Assembly: GCF_030547545.1 (NCBI RefSeq)
Contig: NZ_JAUOQE010000017.1
Location: forward strand, 28,018-92,017
DNA length: 64,000 nt
Source: Amphritea sp. 1_MG-2023
Lineage (GTDB): Bacteria > Pseudomonadota > Gammaproteobacteria > Pseudomonadales > Balneatricaceae
Reading direction: 5' to 3'
The translations under genes were made by a program, and so were the position numbers. Below, one piece after another: positions 36,069 to 45,385 of this stretch; the first letter of the stretch is position 1; the number at the start of each line of letters is the position of its first letter. The notes under the pieces are model-generated. The model was not told where the DNA came from, did not search any database, and saw only the letters and a program-made list of their open reading frames with translations.

Positions 36069-38615
36069 TTAGCTAACCAGCTTGATCGGTTCGGCCTTCA
36101 GGGTGCTTTTTTCGCTGGCTGTCGCTGGGCGAATCTGTTGGCGCTCTTCGACAAAAACGACATTGTTGTCCGGCGCATCGGAGTTAACAAAATGACGGAA
36201 GCGTTTCAGTGCTTCAGGGTTTTCGAGGGTCGTTTTCCACTCGCACTGATAGGTCGATACGACTTGCGCCATCTGCTGTTCTAGCTCATCACCTAAGCTC
36301 AAGCTGTCGTTGATGACAACGTCTCGTAGATAGTCCAATCCGCCTTCCATATTCTCCATCCATACGGAGGTACGCTGCAGGCGATCAGCCGTTTTGATAT
36401 AGAACATCAGAATGCGATCGATATAAGTGATGAGGGTGTCACGATCGAGATCGGTGGCAAACAGATCTCCATGTCGAGGTTTCATGCCGCCGTTACCACA
36501 GACGTAAAGGTTCCAGCCTTTTTCGGTAGCGATAATGCCGATATCTTTACTCTGTGCTTCGGCGCACTCTCGAGTGCAGCCAGACACTGCAAACTTTATT
36601 TTGTGCGGTGCCCGCAGGCCTTTGTAACGATTCTCAAGATCGATGGCGAGCCCAGCGCTATCATCAACGCCAAAGCGACACCAGGTGCTACCGACACACG
36701 ATTTAACGGTACGCAGTGATTTGCCATAGGCGTGGCCGGTTTCAAAGCCCGCCTCAATGAGAATCTTCCAGATCTCAGGTAACTGTTCTAAACGTGCACC
36801 GAACAGATCAACCCGTTGGCCACCGGTGATTTTGCTGTAAAGGTTATACTGTTTAGCGACTTGCCCGAGAACAATGAGTTTATCAGCGGTGATCTCGCCG
36901 CCGGCCACTCGAGGCACCACCGAATAGGTACCGTCTTTTTGCATATTGGCCATAAACGTATCGTTAGTATCTTGCAGGCTGACGTTTTGTTCGGTGAGGA
37001 TATAATCGTTCCAGCAAGAGGCCAGTATGCTGCCGGCCGCAGGGCGACAGATTTCGCAACCATGACCCTGACCATGTTTATCGAGTAACTCATCAAAGCT
37101 ACGAATCTCTTCGATACGCACGATGTTGTAGAGGTCTTGACGGCTATAGGGGAAATGTTCGCAGAGATCACGGTTAACATCGATACCCATCGCTTCGAGT
37201 TCATGATTCACTAGATCGGTTAAGAGGGCAGAGCATCCACCGCAACCGGTCGCCGCTTTGGTGCTGCCTTTAACATCCGCAAGGCTACAACAACCGCTAT
37301 CGAGCGCTGCTCGGACATCGGCTTTGCTGACATCATGACAGGAACAAATCTGTGCAGTTTCTGGCAGTGCCGCGACCCCGAGTCCAGTTTGTTCATCATC
37401 ACCACGGTTAGGCAGAATCAGGGTGTCAGGATATTCTGGCAGATGAATGCCGTTGAGCATATATTGCAATAATGTGCCGTAGTTTTCCGCTTCGCCCACC
37501 AGAATAGCGCCGAGTAATAATTTGCCATCCTCAGAGACGACTAGCTTTTTATAAACCGCTTCACGTTCATCCACGAAGGTATAGTTGCGTGCACCGGGCG
37601 TGCGGCCATGAGCATCACCAATACTGGCAACATCAACCCCCATTAATTTCAGCTTGGTGCTCATGTCTGCGCCGGTGAACGTGTCGCTACCGCCGGTGAG
37701 GTGAGAGACGGCGACCTTAGCCATCTGATTGCCAGGCGCGACTAAACCGAAAATCTGCTGATTCCAGAGGGCACATTCGCCGATGGCGTAGATTGATGGG
37801 TCTGAGGTTTGACAGTGATTATTGATGACGATGCCGCCACGCTCACCAACCTCAAGATCGCTTTGACGGGCCAGTTCATCCCGTGGGCGAATACCCGCCG
37901 AAAACAGGATAAGATCGGTTTCCAATACCTCGCCGTCGGCAAAATTCATTTTGTGTACACACTGCTCGCCATCATCGATCAGCTGAGTATTCTTTTCCGT
38001 ATGCACACTGACATCCAGTGCTTCGATCTTCTGTCGTAGCAGCGCACCACCGCCATCATCCAACTGCACCGCCATCAAACGTGGAGCAAATTCAACCACA
38101 TGGGTTTTTAGGCCGAGATCGGTGAGTGCCTTGGCCGCTTCTAGCCCTAGGAGTCCGCCGCCCACCACGGTGCCCACGGTGGCATTTTTGGCTGCCGCGG
38201 CAATCGCTTCCAGATCATCGATGGTGCGATAAACCAAGCACTGCGGTCGATCATGGCCCGGTACGGGTGGCACAAAGGGGTACGAGCCGGTTGCCAAGAC
38301 TAATTTGTCGTAGCTGAGTGTTTGACCTTTATCGGTGGTAATCGATTGTGCATCTCGATTGATAGCGATAACGGTTTCATTGATGAGCACATTCAGCCCC
38401 CAGCGACGATAGAGATCGGCATTGCCCATCGCGAGGTCTGCTTCGCTAGCGCCAGAAAAGTAAGCACTCAAATGAACCCGATCGTAGGCGAGCCGGCTTT
38501 CTTCACAGAAAACGGTGATCTCAAAATGTGCGAGCTGATCTTGATCAGCTAAGCTCTGTAAGAATTGATGGCCAACCATACCGTTGCCCGCTATGACCAG
38601 TTTTGTTTTATTCAT
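36069..38615 (-). CDS. nirB: Nitrite reductase (NADH) large subunit NirB
   Basis: 848 residues. N-terminal FAD/NAD(H) domains (LVIAGNGMVGHQFLQSL, VVGGGLLGLEAAKAL, ~1-400), a BFD-type [2Fe-2S] domain (CSCHDVSKADVRAAL...GCGGCSALL, ~420-480), and a C-terminal ferredoxin-like/siroheme-[4Fe-4S] domain with CVGSTWCRFG and SGCTRECAEAQ supplying the four cluster cysteines. Catalyses six-electron reduction of nitrite to ammonium with NADH. Its start codon overlaps the stop of the preceding nasC gene by 4 bases (38612-38615). Confidence 0.97.
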   Translation of the reverse strand: MNKTKLVIAGNGMVGHQFLQSLADQDQLAHFEITVFCEESRLAYDRVHLSAYFSGASEADLAMGNADLYRRWGLNVLINETVIAINRDAQSITTDKGQTLSYDKLVLATGSYPFVPPVPGHDRPQCLVYRTIDDLEAIAAAAKNATVGTVVGGGLLGLEAAKALTDLGLKTHVVEFAPRLMAVQLDDGGGALLRQKIEALDVSVHTEKNTQLIDDGEQCVHKMNFADGEVLETDLILFSAGIRPRDELARQSDLEVGERGGIVINNHCQTSDPSIYAIGECALWNQQIFGLVAPGNQMAKVAVSHLTGGSDTFTGADMSTKLKLMGVDVASIGDAHGRTPGARNYTFVDEREAVYKKLVVSEDGKLLLGAILVGEAENYGTLLQYMLNGIHLPEYPDTLILPNRGDDEQTGLGVAALPETAQICSCHDVSKADVRAALDSGCCSLADVKGSTKAATGCGGCSALLTDLVNHELEAMGIDVNRDLCEHFPYSRQDLYNIVRIEEIRSFDELLDKHGQGHGCEICRPAAGSILASCWNDYILTEQNVSLQDTNDTFMANMQKDGTYSVVPRVAGGEITADKLIVLGQVAKQYNLYSKITGGQRVDLFGARLEQLPEIWKILIEAGFETGHAYGKSLRTVKSCVGSTWCRFGVDDSAGLAIDLENRYKGLRAPHKIKFAVSGCTRECAEAQSKDIGIIATEKGWNLYVCGNGGMKPRHGDLFATDLDRDTLITYIDRILMFYIKTADRLQRTSVWMENMEGGLDYLRDVVINDSLSLGDELEQQMAQVVSTYQCEWKTTLENPEALKRFRHFVNSDAPDNNVVFVEERQQIRPATASEKSTLKAEPIKLVS

Positions 38616-39952
38616 GAGATCGCTCCTGTTGCTAAGCTTAATTCAGAGGGGGAAGTGTGCACTTCGGTCGTACTGTCCGAGGTTGATTCGGTGATGGCTG
38701 CGCTATCGCAGTAGCGTCGACCGAAAATCATGTCGGGGGCCAGATGTTGTACTTTTTGTTGTGACTGAATGAGTTCGAAATACCAGTTGCCGTCGTTGAC
38801 GGCACCAAACAGCACCGCGCCTGTCAGGCGTTGTTGACGGAAAATGAGCTTACGATAAATGCCGTTAGCGGGGTCTTGATAGGTGACCGACTCGTTATCG
38901 GGGCTAGTCAGAAATTCGCCAGCAGAAAATAGGTCGATGCCTGATACTTTGAGTTTGGTGGCGCAGGGCTGTACGCGAAAGCGCTTGGTTGATAGACGGC
39001 ATAAGCGGTCGGCGAGTACGGCGGCTTGATCCCACAGCGGCGCGACGAGTCCGAAGGTGTGTTCACCAAACTGAGTGCATTCTCCCAGTGCATAGATATG
39101 CGGATCGGAGCTCTGCAGCTGATCATCGATCAGAATACCGCGATCGCATTTAAGCCCGCAGGCCTTCGCCAGTGCGTGATTAGGGGTGACGCCTATAGCA
39201 ATGACTGCCAATTCGGTATTCAGTTGAGTGCCATCTTTTAAACGGATCTGCCGTAAGGCTGCTGTCTGTGAATTGGTGTGCTGATCTGACGTCGGCTGCG
39301 ATTGACTCGTAAACTGGCTGATCTCAGCGTTGAGTTTGAATTGAATGCCGCGAGATTCCAGTGAGTGTTGCAGGAGTTTGCCCGCGCTCGGATCGAGTTG
39401 ACGGTTAAGTAACCACTCGCCACGATGAATAACGGTGACCGCCAGCCCTTGTTGGCGTAAACCCCAGGCGGCTTCGAGTCCGAGCAAGCCGCCGCCGACT
39501 ACCGTGGCATGCTCTATCTGTGTAACTCGAGCCATAATCCGATCGATATCATCGAGCTTGCGAAAGCTGAGAATACCGTCGAGTTCGCAATCCTGAGCGA
39601 CGGGCGGCATGACCGGATTGGAGCCGGTTGCGAAGACGAGCGTATCATACCGAAATGTCTGACCGCTCTGACAAGTGAGGGTTTTATTCGCCGCGACGAT
39701 GTCGACCACAGGATCGCCGCTATGTAAGCTGATATGGTTATCTTGATACCATTGTGGTGAATGAGTGACGATATCGTCCGCGTGCATCTCTCCTGCGAGT
39801 ACCGGTGAGAGCATAATGCGATTGTAGTTGGCATAACCTTCAGCACCGAAGACGGTGATCCGGTACTGATCCGGATTCCGTTTCAGAATCTCGTCCAGTA
39901 AGCGACCACAGGCCATGCCGTTACCAATAATGATGAGATGAGCTTTAGGCAT
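38612..39952 (-). CDS. nasC: FAD-dependent NAD(P)H oxidoreductase, assimilatory nitrate reductase electron-transfer subunit (NasC-like)
   Basis: 446 residues homologous to the N-terminal flavin part of NirB: HLIIIGNGMACGRLLDEIL (FAD), VVGGGLLGLEAAWGLRQQG (NADH), YALGECTQFGEHTFGLVAP. The size and position, directly ahead of nirB-(nirD)-nasA, equal Klebsiella nasC, whose product passes electrons from NADH to NasA. Unlike some NasC proteins, no C-terminal BFD iron-sulfur domain is evident. ATG 39952 (MPKAHLIIIGNG) fits homology; the GTG 39982 lies inside the attenuator stem. The ATG is directly preceded by the attenuator U-tract and lacks a good Shine-Dalgarno sequence. Confidence 0.85.
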   Translation of the reverse strand: MPKAHLIIIGNGMACGRLLDEILKRNPDQYRITVFGAEGYANYNRIMLSPVLAGEMHADDIVTHSPQWYQDNHISLHSGDPVVDIVAANKTLTCQSGQTFRYDTLVFATGSNPVMPPVAQDCELDGILSFRKLDDIDRIMARVTQIEHATVVGGGLLGLEAAWGLRQQGLAVTVIHRGEWLLNRQLDPSAGKLLQHSLESRGIQFKLNAEISQFTSQSQPTSDQHTNSQTAALRQIRLKDGTQLNTELAVIAIGVTPNHALAKACGLKCDRGILIDDQLQSSDPHIYALGECTQFGEHTFGLVAPLWDQAAVLADRLCRLSTKRFRVQPCATKLKVSGIDLFSAGEFLTSPDNESVTYQDPANGIYRKLIFRQQRLTGAVLFGAVNDGNWYFELIQSQQKVQHLAPDMIFGRRYCDSAAITESTSDSTTEVHTSPSELSLATGAIS

Positions 39953-39963
39953 AAAAAAAATCC

Positions 39964-40017
39964 AAAAAAAAATGGCATTCACCGACCAGTACGAAGTACT
40001 AGATGATGAACACCATT
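39964..40017 (-). terminator. Leader attenuator of the nasC-nirBD-nasA operon
   Basis: On the minus strand an imperfect 11-bp stem (AATGGTGTTCA / TGAATGCCATT) capped by an inner AGTAC-TTC-GTACT hairpin is followed by nine U, ending 11 bases before the nasC ATG. An intrinsic terminator here, between a sigma-54 promoter and the first gene, fits antitermination by NasT. A small hairpin (GCCTA-TCT-TAGGC on the RNA, 40036-40048) precedes it. Confidence 0.8.
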
Positions 40018-40058
40018 GTCCAAAAAATATGAGAAGCCTAAGATAGGCACATTGTATA

Positions 40059-40075
40059 TAGCAGGGAGTGTGCCT
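40059..40075 (-). promoter_or_regulatory. Sigma-54 type -24/-12 promoter of nasC-nirBD-nasA
   Basis: AGGCACACTCCCTGCTA on the minus strand: GG and GC in the exact 10-base spacing of the consensus TGGCAC-N5-TTGCW (first T replaced by A). Transcription would start near 40049, giving a ~97-base leader that contains the attenuator. Confidence 0.82.
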
Positions 40076-40296
40076 GTTTTTTAAATATCGTTGTTTTTCA
40101 ATTGGTTATTATGTTTTAGGTGTTTTTGTCTGTGTTATTTGTAAATATAGTTGCACTGAGTTAGGGCGAGATGGGTGATGTTCTAGCGGATGTGCACAGT
40201 CAAGAGTCTTTGTTGTTAGCGCGTTGCTATGGCGTTTTGCTTAAGCCTGAATAGCGTTCTTGCTGCAGTCGCAAAAGTAGCGATCAAATAAGGCAG

Positions 40297-40316
40297 AAAA
40301 CCCGGCAATAGCCGGG
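40297..40316 (-). terminator. Terminator after nrtC
   Basis: CCCGGC-TATT-GCCGGG stem followed by four U on the minus strand, 25 bases after the nrtC stop. It insulates nrtABC from the nasC operon promoter region (39953-40341). Confidence 0.8.
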
Positions 40317-40341
40317 TAAAAAAGAACCAACGATGGCGTGT

Positions 40342-41271
40342 TTAGGCGGCTTGTTCATCCGCGGAGATCGGCTTTTTTGCCGTTTTGACCGCCGTGGTCG
40401 TCGCCTCGGTATCAGCTGCATCAGCGGCAACGGATGCTGCAGGCGTTTGCTGACTGATGGGCTTAGCCGTAGGCTCGCCGGGCGTTCTCTGCTTTTCATA
40501 GAGGAAGCTTAAAACGGCGGCGCGATAATGGTTATATTGCGGATCATCGGCCAGTTCAAGGCGATGGCGGGGGCGCTCTAAGTTGACCTCGAGTATTTCA
40601 CCGACGCTGGCGGCGGGGCCATTGGTCATCATCACGATGCGATCGGAGAGGAGTACGGCTTCATCAACATCATGAGTAATCATAATCACGGTGTTATTTA
40701 GATCGGCTTGAATCTCCATGAGTGAATCTTGTAAATGGGCGCGGGTGAGGGCGTCCAAAGCACCAAAGGGTTCATCCATCAACATCACCGTTGGCTCCAT
40801 CGCCAGTGCGCGGGCAATACCGACACGCTGTTTCATGCCGCCGGAAATCTCATCGGGGCGCTTATGCATGGCATGATCCATATGCACTAAATGAAGGTTG
40901 TATTCGATCCACTCTTTCATTTCGGCTTTAGATTTGGTGTGTTTAAAAACCTGTTTGACGGCCAGTTCAACATTTTCATAGGCGGTTAGCCATGGCAGCA
41001 ATGAGTGATTTTGGAACACCACCGCGCGTTCTGGACCGGGTTCGTTAACCTCTCTGCCATCCAGCAAGACACCGCCTTGAGTCGCTTGATATAAACCGGC
41101 GACAATGTTGAGAACGGTGGATTTGCCACAGCCTGAATGGCCGATCAAGGAAACAAATTCGCCGCGATCGATCTTCAGGTTAACGTTACTGAGTGCCTTA
41201 AAGGGGCCATTAGGCGTTGGAAAATCAATATCAACGCCAGTGAGCTCAAGGTGTTTTTTAGCTGTCATCAC
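40342..41271 (-). CDS. nrtC: Nitrate ABC transporter ATP-binding protein (NrtC/NasD-like)
   Basis: 309 residues. ABC ATPase motifs: Walker A GHSGCGKST (~43-51), Q-loop FQNHSLLPWLT, signature ISGGMKQRVGIARAL, Walker B VMLMDEPFGALDALTR, H-loop MITHDVDEAVLLSDRI. The PW-LTAYENVELAV pattern after the Q-loop is typical of the nitrate/sulfonate/taurine subfamily. It powers nitrate import with NrtA and NrtB. An Ala/Thr-rich C-terminal tail (~265-309) replaces the NrtA-like regulatory domain of cyanobacterial NrtC. Gap to nrtB is 19 bases. Confidence 0.93.
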   Translation of the reverse strand: MMTAKKHLELTGVDIDFPTPNGPFKALSNVNLKIDRGEFVSLIGHSGCGKSTVLNIVAGLYQATQGGVLLDGREVNEPGPERAVVFQNHSLLPWLTAYENVELAVKQVFKHTKSKAEMKEWIEYNLHLVHMDHAMHKRPDEISGGMKQRVGIARALAMEPTVMLMDEPFGALDALTRAHLQDSLMEIQADLNNTVIMITHDVDEAVLLSDRIVMMTNGPAASVGEILEVNLERPRHRLELADDPQYNHYRAAVLSFLYEKQRTPGEPTAKPISQQTPAASVAADAADTEATTTAVKTAKKPISADEQAA

Positions 41272-41290
41272 TTTTCTCCTTAATGCTGCC

Positions 41291-42274
41291 TTAGCGCAGT
41301 TCGACGGATTTATCCCAAGATACTTTTTTCTGTAGTACCAGCATGACGCGATCGAGCATAAAACCGATTAGACCAATCACTAATACCGCGACCATGATGC
41401 GCCCCAGTGAGTTAGAACTACCGTTTTGAAACTCATCCCAGACAAACTTACCCAGCCCTGGGTTTTGTGCCAGCATTTCTGCCGCAATCAAGACCATCCA
41501 AGCGATACCGAGGGAAAGACGTAAGCCTGTGAAGATCATCGGAATCGCCGAGGGAATCACAATCTTGATAACATGAGTGAGCCAAGATAAGCGTAGCACT
41601 TTGCTGACATTGTTAAGGTCGGCGCTAATCGTCGACACCCCCACCGCGGTATTTAGCAAGGTTGGCCAGAGGCAACACAACGATACGGTAATGAGCGAGG
41701 TGACGAAGGATTTAGCAAACATCGGGTCATCACTGACATACATCGCGCTGACCACCATGGTGACGAGCGGTAACCATGCCAGTGGTGAGACCGGCTTGAA
41801 CAACTGAATCACCGGGTTGAAGGCGCTATACAGGGTTTTATTCAAACCGATGACAATACCGGCCGGAATGGCGATCAATGACGCCGCGAAAAAGCCTGCT
41901 AATACTGTCACCAGGCTCGTGCCGATCTGATCGATAAAGGTGGGTTTACCCGTATAGGGGCGTGTTTTGATCACCGCATCGGGGTTTTTCGCTAGCTTTT
42001 TAGCATTACGAACATCCTGACGTTGATGAAAAGCCACTTCCTTTTGCCGTTCTCGATTATGTTCGGCTAGCAAGTTGATACTCTGCTCGTAGACTTGTGA
42101 GGGGCCGGGAAACTCGCCCAGTGAGGTATGGATATTCTGGGCGGCGATATTCCAAATAAACAGAAACACCAGAATGCCGCTCAATGGCACCAATAGGGCT
42201 TTGATTAGCTGAGCAATGCTCAGTTTTTCAGGTAAGCCTAAGGGTTTTAATAGTTTTAGTGCGATGCTACTCAT
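41291..42274 (-). CDS. nrtB: Nitrate ABC transporter permease (NrtB/NasE-like)
   Basis: 327 residues. Membrane segments at ~28-45 and several from ~122 to 315; the binding-protein-dependent permease signature region EAA-like loop is around LSWLTHVIKIVIPSAIPMIFTGLRLSLGIAWMVLIAAEMLA. A charged insert (~75-115, HNRERQKEVAFHQRQDVRNAKK) between the first helix and the core is typical of nitrate permeases. Forms the inner-membrane channel for nitrate (and possibly nitrite/cyanate) with NrtC. Confidence 0.93.
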   Translation of the reverse strand: MSSIALKLLKPLGLPEKLSIAQLIKALLVPLSGILVFLFIWNIAAQNIHTSLGEFPGPSQVYEQSINLLAEHNRERQKEVAFHQRQDVRNAKKLAKNPDAVIKTRPYTGKPTFIDQIGTSLVTVLAGFFAASLIAIPAGIVIGLNKTLYSAFNPVIQLFKPVSPLAWLPLVTMVVSAMYVSDDPMFAKSFVTSLITVSLCCLWPTLLNTAVGVSTISADLNNVSKVLRLSWLTHVIKIVIPSAIPMIFTGLRLSLGIAWMVLIAAEMLAQNPGLGKFVWDEFQNGSSNSLGRIMVAVLVIGLIGFMLDRVMLVLQKKVSWDKSVELR

Positions 42275-42363
42275 AATCAGTCTCCAACGGGTTGCCCATG
42301 GACAACCCTTTGGTTTTCTATCGGGTTATTGCTAGCCATGGATGCTTAAACCGACGCTAATCG

Positions 42364-43773
42364 TTAAATTTCAGTGTCGGGTTTTAGGCCGATGTTAAAC
42401 TTCGTTAGATAGTTGTTTGGCTGAGTGCCGTCATAGGTGATGTTATCAATAAAGTGAGTTTGCGGGGCTTTGAAACCCGATTCCGTGGTGAAGTCCGGGA
42501 ATTCATGGCTGACCATCTTACCTTCTTCGATCAGCGCATTGGCGGCCAGCGCATAGATATCGGGACGGTAGACTTTTTTCGCCGTTTCCATAAACCATTC
42601 ATCGGATTTTGGCTCGGCAATTTGTCCCCAACGACGCATCTGTGTCAGATACCAGATAGCATCAGAATAATACGGATAGGTGGCGTTATGACGGAAGAAT
42701 ACATTGAAATCAGGTACGTCGCGTTTATCGCCTTTTTCGTATTCGAAGGTGCCGGTCATCGAGTTAGCAATGACTTCGTAATCCGCCCCTACATACTCTG
42801 GGCGGGAAAGAATTTCCACCGCTTCAGGCCGGTTACCATTATTATTGTCATCTAACCATTTCGCCGCTCTGATCATCGCTTTGACGACGCGGATATGGGT
42901 ATTGGGATACTTATCCGCCCAGCCTTTAGAGACACCGAAGACTTTTTCGGGGTTGTCTTTCCAGATCTCATAGTCAGTAACAACGGGTACGCCGATACCT
43001 TTAAAAACAGCCTGCTGATTCCAAGGCTCACCGACGCAATAACCGTAGATGGTTCCGGCTTCCATGGTGGCGGGCATCTGCGGTGGTGGGGTGACTGACA
43101 GTAGTGCGTCGGCATCGATCTGACCAGACGAATCGCCTTTATGAGGGGCATAGTAGCCTGGGTGAATACCACCGGCGGCTAACCAATAACGTAGTTCGTA
43201 GTTATGTGTTGAAACTGGGAAGACCATACCCATATTAAACGGCTTGCCTTCCTCTTTATAAGCATCGACTACCGGTTTCAGCGCATCGGCCTTGATCGGG
43301 TGAATCGGTTTACCGTCCGCTCCCTTGTCGATATGCGGTTTCATCTGCTCCCAGATATCGTTGGAAACGGTGATCGCGTTGCCGTTTAGATCCATACTGA
43401 AGGCGGTAATAATATGCGCCTGAGTGCCAAAACCGATGGTCGCGCCTAATGGTTGTCCGGCCAACATATGGGCCCCATCGAGTTGACCGTCGATTACGCG
43501 GTCGAGTAGCACTTTCCAGTTAGCCTGAGCTTCCAACTGAACATACAGGCCTTCATCTTCGAAATAGCCTTTTTCATAGGCGACCGCCAGCGGTGCCATA
43601 TCCGTTAGTTTGATAAAGCCAAACTTCAAGTCTTCTTTTTCGGGCTCGCCGACGCTGGCCTGTGCTGAACTCAGTGCCAGCAAGCTACCGACCGCGACTG
43701 CGCCGAACATTTTAATCGTGTTTTGCAGCAGTGTGCGACGTTTCATCATGTTAGAAAGCAGTGTATGAGTCAT
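42364..43773 (-). CDS. nrtA: Nitrate ABC transporter substrate-binding protein (NrtA/NasF-like)
   Basis: 469 residues. The N-terminus ([31 protein letters not shown]) has a twin-arginine and hydrophobic stretch ending at Ala-x-Ala, so Tat or Sec export to the periplasm is expected. The core matches Nrt[74 protein letters not shown]. Binds nitrate and delivers it to NrtBC. First gene of nrtABC; leader described separately. Confidence 0.95.
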   Translation of the reverse strand: MTHTLLSNMMKRRTLLQNTIKMFGAVAVGSLLALSSAQASVGEPEKEDLKFGFIKLTDMAPLAVAYEKGYFEDEGLYVQLEAQANWKVLLDRVIDGQLDGAHMLAGQPLGATIGFGTQAHIITAFSMDLNGNAITVSNDIWEQMKPHIDKGADGKPIHPIKADALKPVVDAYKEEGKPFNMGMVFPVSTHNYELRYWLAAGGIHPGYYAPHKGDSSGQIDADALLSVTPPPQMPATMEAGTIYGYCVGEPWNQQAVFKGIGVPVVTDYEIWKDNPEKVFGVSKGWADKYPNTHIRVVKAMIRAAKWLDDNNNGNRPEAVEILSRPEYVGADYEVIANSMTGTFEYEKGDKRDVPDFNVFFRHNATYPYYSDAIWYLTQMRRWGQIAEPKSDEWFMETAKKVYRPDIYALAANALIEEGKMVSHEFPDFTTESGFKAPQTHFIDNITYDGTQPNNYLTKFNIGLKPDTEI

Positions 43774-43805
43774 GTGTGTGGCTCCTGAAGTGACAAAAAT
43801 TAATC

Positions 43806-43855
43806 AAAAAAAAACGCCTGCCCTGTCCTGATATCGCTATCAGTAAGAGCAGACG
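43806..43855 (-). terminator. Leader attenuator of nrtABC
   Basis: On the minus strand CGTCTGC / GCAGGCG (one G-U) encloses an inner CTGATAGCGATATCAG hairpin and is followed by nine U, 32 bases before the nrtA ATG. A perfect 8-bp hairpin (TGAAACCA / TGGTTTCA, 43869-43891) lies just upstream on the RNA, in the position expected for an ANTAR-protein (NasT) target. Confidence 0.82.
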
Positions 43856-43868
43856 TCGTTGTCATGCG

Positions 43869-43891
43869 TGAAACCAAGTGAAGTGGTTTCA
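43869..43891 (-). promoter_or_regulatory. Candidate NasT (ANTAR) target hairpin in the nrtA leader
   Basis: Perfect 8-bp stem with a 7-base loop (CTTCACT on the RNA) located between the sigma-54 promoter and the attenuator. ANTAR proteins bind paired stem-loops in such leaders. The second hairpin of the pair is not obvious to me. Confidence 0.45.
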
Positions 43892-43917
43892 AATATTTAT
43901 ATTTATTACGCTGTATA

Positions 43918-43934
43918 TAGCAGTTAGTGTGCCA
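43918..43934 (-). promoter_or_regulatory. Sigma-54 type -24/-12 promoter of nrtABC
   Basis: TGGCACACTAACTGCTA on the minus strand matches TGGCAC-N5-TTGCW except one base. Start predicted near 43908, so the leader is ~135 bases. The 43774-44181 gap contains this promoter, the hairpins above, and non-coding sequence after nasS. Confidence 0.88.
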
Positions 43935-44181
43935 TTGTTTTTAAAATCATTATTAATCAGTAGGTTATGATTTTTAATCTAGTCTAGTTGTAAGCTTGTC
44001 GACCGGTTGGCTCTTCATTAACGCCCTGAAAATGCACTTTAATTGTGCTGTTGAACGCTATTGGGCACTTAAACAGCGCTTTGATAACTGAACACTCCGC
44101 TTAAACTTAATACTTGACTGACGACATCAGTCGGCGTGGCTAGCCATCGCCGCCAATGTTAGCGCTGCGAGGCAAGGCTTA

Positions 44182-45369
44182 TCAGCATGGCTGCCGACGT
44201 GGCTCGAAGGTTCCACCGTTAAAGAACAGATCGCTACCCATGGTAACGGCGCCAGCGGCCCCTTGCAGCACCCATTCTCGGTCATGAAAACCTTCGGGTT
44301 TGAAATCGATGGTTGGGTGAGGCAGTTGCATTTTACTGGCGACCGCGCGATAGAGGTCGGGGCGATAAACCTGACAGGCAAGCTGATGTAAATCGGTATT
44401 GTCTTGCAGTTGATTGCAGTGTTGCATCTGTTCGAGAAACCACAGGGCGTGTGAGCGCCAAGGATAACTAGCGGCATAACGGAAAAATAGTCGATTGCCT
44501 TGATTGAGAACCGGTTGTGGCAGCATGGATAAGGCGGGCCCGAGGTAAGCATTCGCCAGCAAAATATCCAAGGCTTCGTCACTGTTTTGTGGCTGATCAA
44601 GCCAGTTTGACGCTTGAATTAAGGCACAGATCAGGGCTTCATGCGTCGCCGGGTGCGCGTTATGCCAGCTTTCTAAAACAGCGAACACTTTATCCGGACA
44701 GTTATTCCAAATTTGATAACCAGAAATAACCGGGCTACCGATGCCCATCTCTTGTGCAACGGAGTTCCAAGGTTCGCCCGCACAATAGCCGTCGATCAAC
44801 CCTTTTTTCATGGTCACCGCCATTTGCGGGGGTGGCACCACGGTGAGATTAATATCGTTATCCGGATCGATCCCCGCCGCGCTGAGCCAATAGCGTAACA
44901 AATAACTGTGCGCCGAATAGGTATAGACCATCGCGAGAGTGATTTTGGCTCGTCCATTGGCTTTACGTAATTGAATTAACTGCTTTAAGCCGTTCGCCGA
45001 GGTGTCTTCGGGATCGTGACCTAGCTCATCAATTTCAGCCAGCAATGCGTGCGAGAGGGTAATGGCATTGCCATTTAAACCAATACTGAAGGCCGTCACC
45101 ATCGGTACTTGAGGCGAGCCTAGACCTAAGGTAGACGCGAGCGGAATACCCGCCAACATCTGTGCCCCATCGAGCAATCCGAGCATGACTTTATCGCGGA
45201 TGGATGCCCAAGAGCCTTCTCGACTCAGCTGAACATTGAGGCCCACGTCACTAAAAAAGCCTTTCTCTTTGGCGATCACGAGTGGGGCGCAATCCATTAA
45301 GGGTAAAAAGCCCAGGGTTAAATCGATTTTCTCCGGCGTGGCCAGTATCGGGCTGTGTAGTAGTGTCAT
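44182..45369 (-). CDS. nasS: Nitrate sensor NasS (cytoplasmic NrtA-like protein)
   Basis: 395 residues homologous to nitrate-binding NrtA (IDLTLGFLPLMDCAPLVIAKEKGFF, DGAQMLAGIPLASTLGLG, FSIGLNGNAITLSH, GYCAGEPWNSVA) but with no signal peptide, so it stays in the cytoplasm. NasS binds and inhibits NasT when nitrate/nitrite is absent and releases it when present. It follows nasT by 16 bases, the standard nasT-nasS or nasST arrangement. It is separated from nrtA by 408 bases holding its own promoter. Confidence 0.92.
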   Translation of the reverse strand: MTLLHSPILATPEKIDLTLGFLPLMDCAPLVIAKEKGFFSDVGLNVQLSREGSWASIRDKVMLGLLDGAQMLAGIPLASTLGLGSPQVPMVTAFSIGLNGNAITLSHALLAEIDELGHDPEDTSANGLKQLIQLRKANGRAKITLAMVYTYSAHSYLLRYWLSAAGIDPDNDINLTVVPPPQMAVTMKKGLIDGYCAGEPWNSVAQEMGIGSPVISGYQIWNNCPDKVFAVLESWHNAHPATHEALICALIQASNWLDQPQNSDEALDILLANAYLGPALSMLPQPVLNQGNRLFFRYAASYPWRSHALWFLEQMQHCNQLQDNTDLHQLACQVYRPDLYRAVASKMQLPHPTIDFKPEGFHDREWVLQGAAGAVTMGSDLFFNGGTFEPRRQPC

Positions 45370-45385
45370 AACGTTTGCCCTATGC

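Noticed and set aside
44127..44600. 157-residue minus-strand ORF with many cysteines
   Set aside because: It overlaps nasS in another frame over nearly its full length, has no ribosome site and low-complexity content; a shadow ORF.
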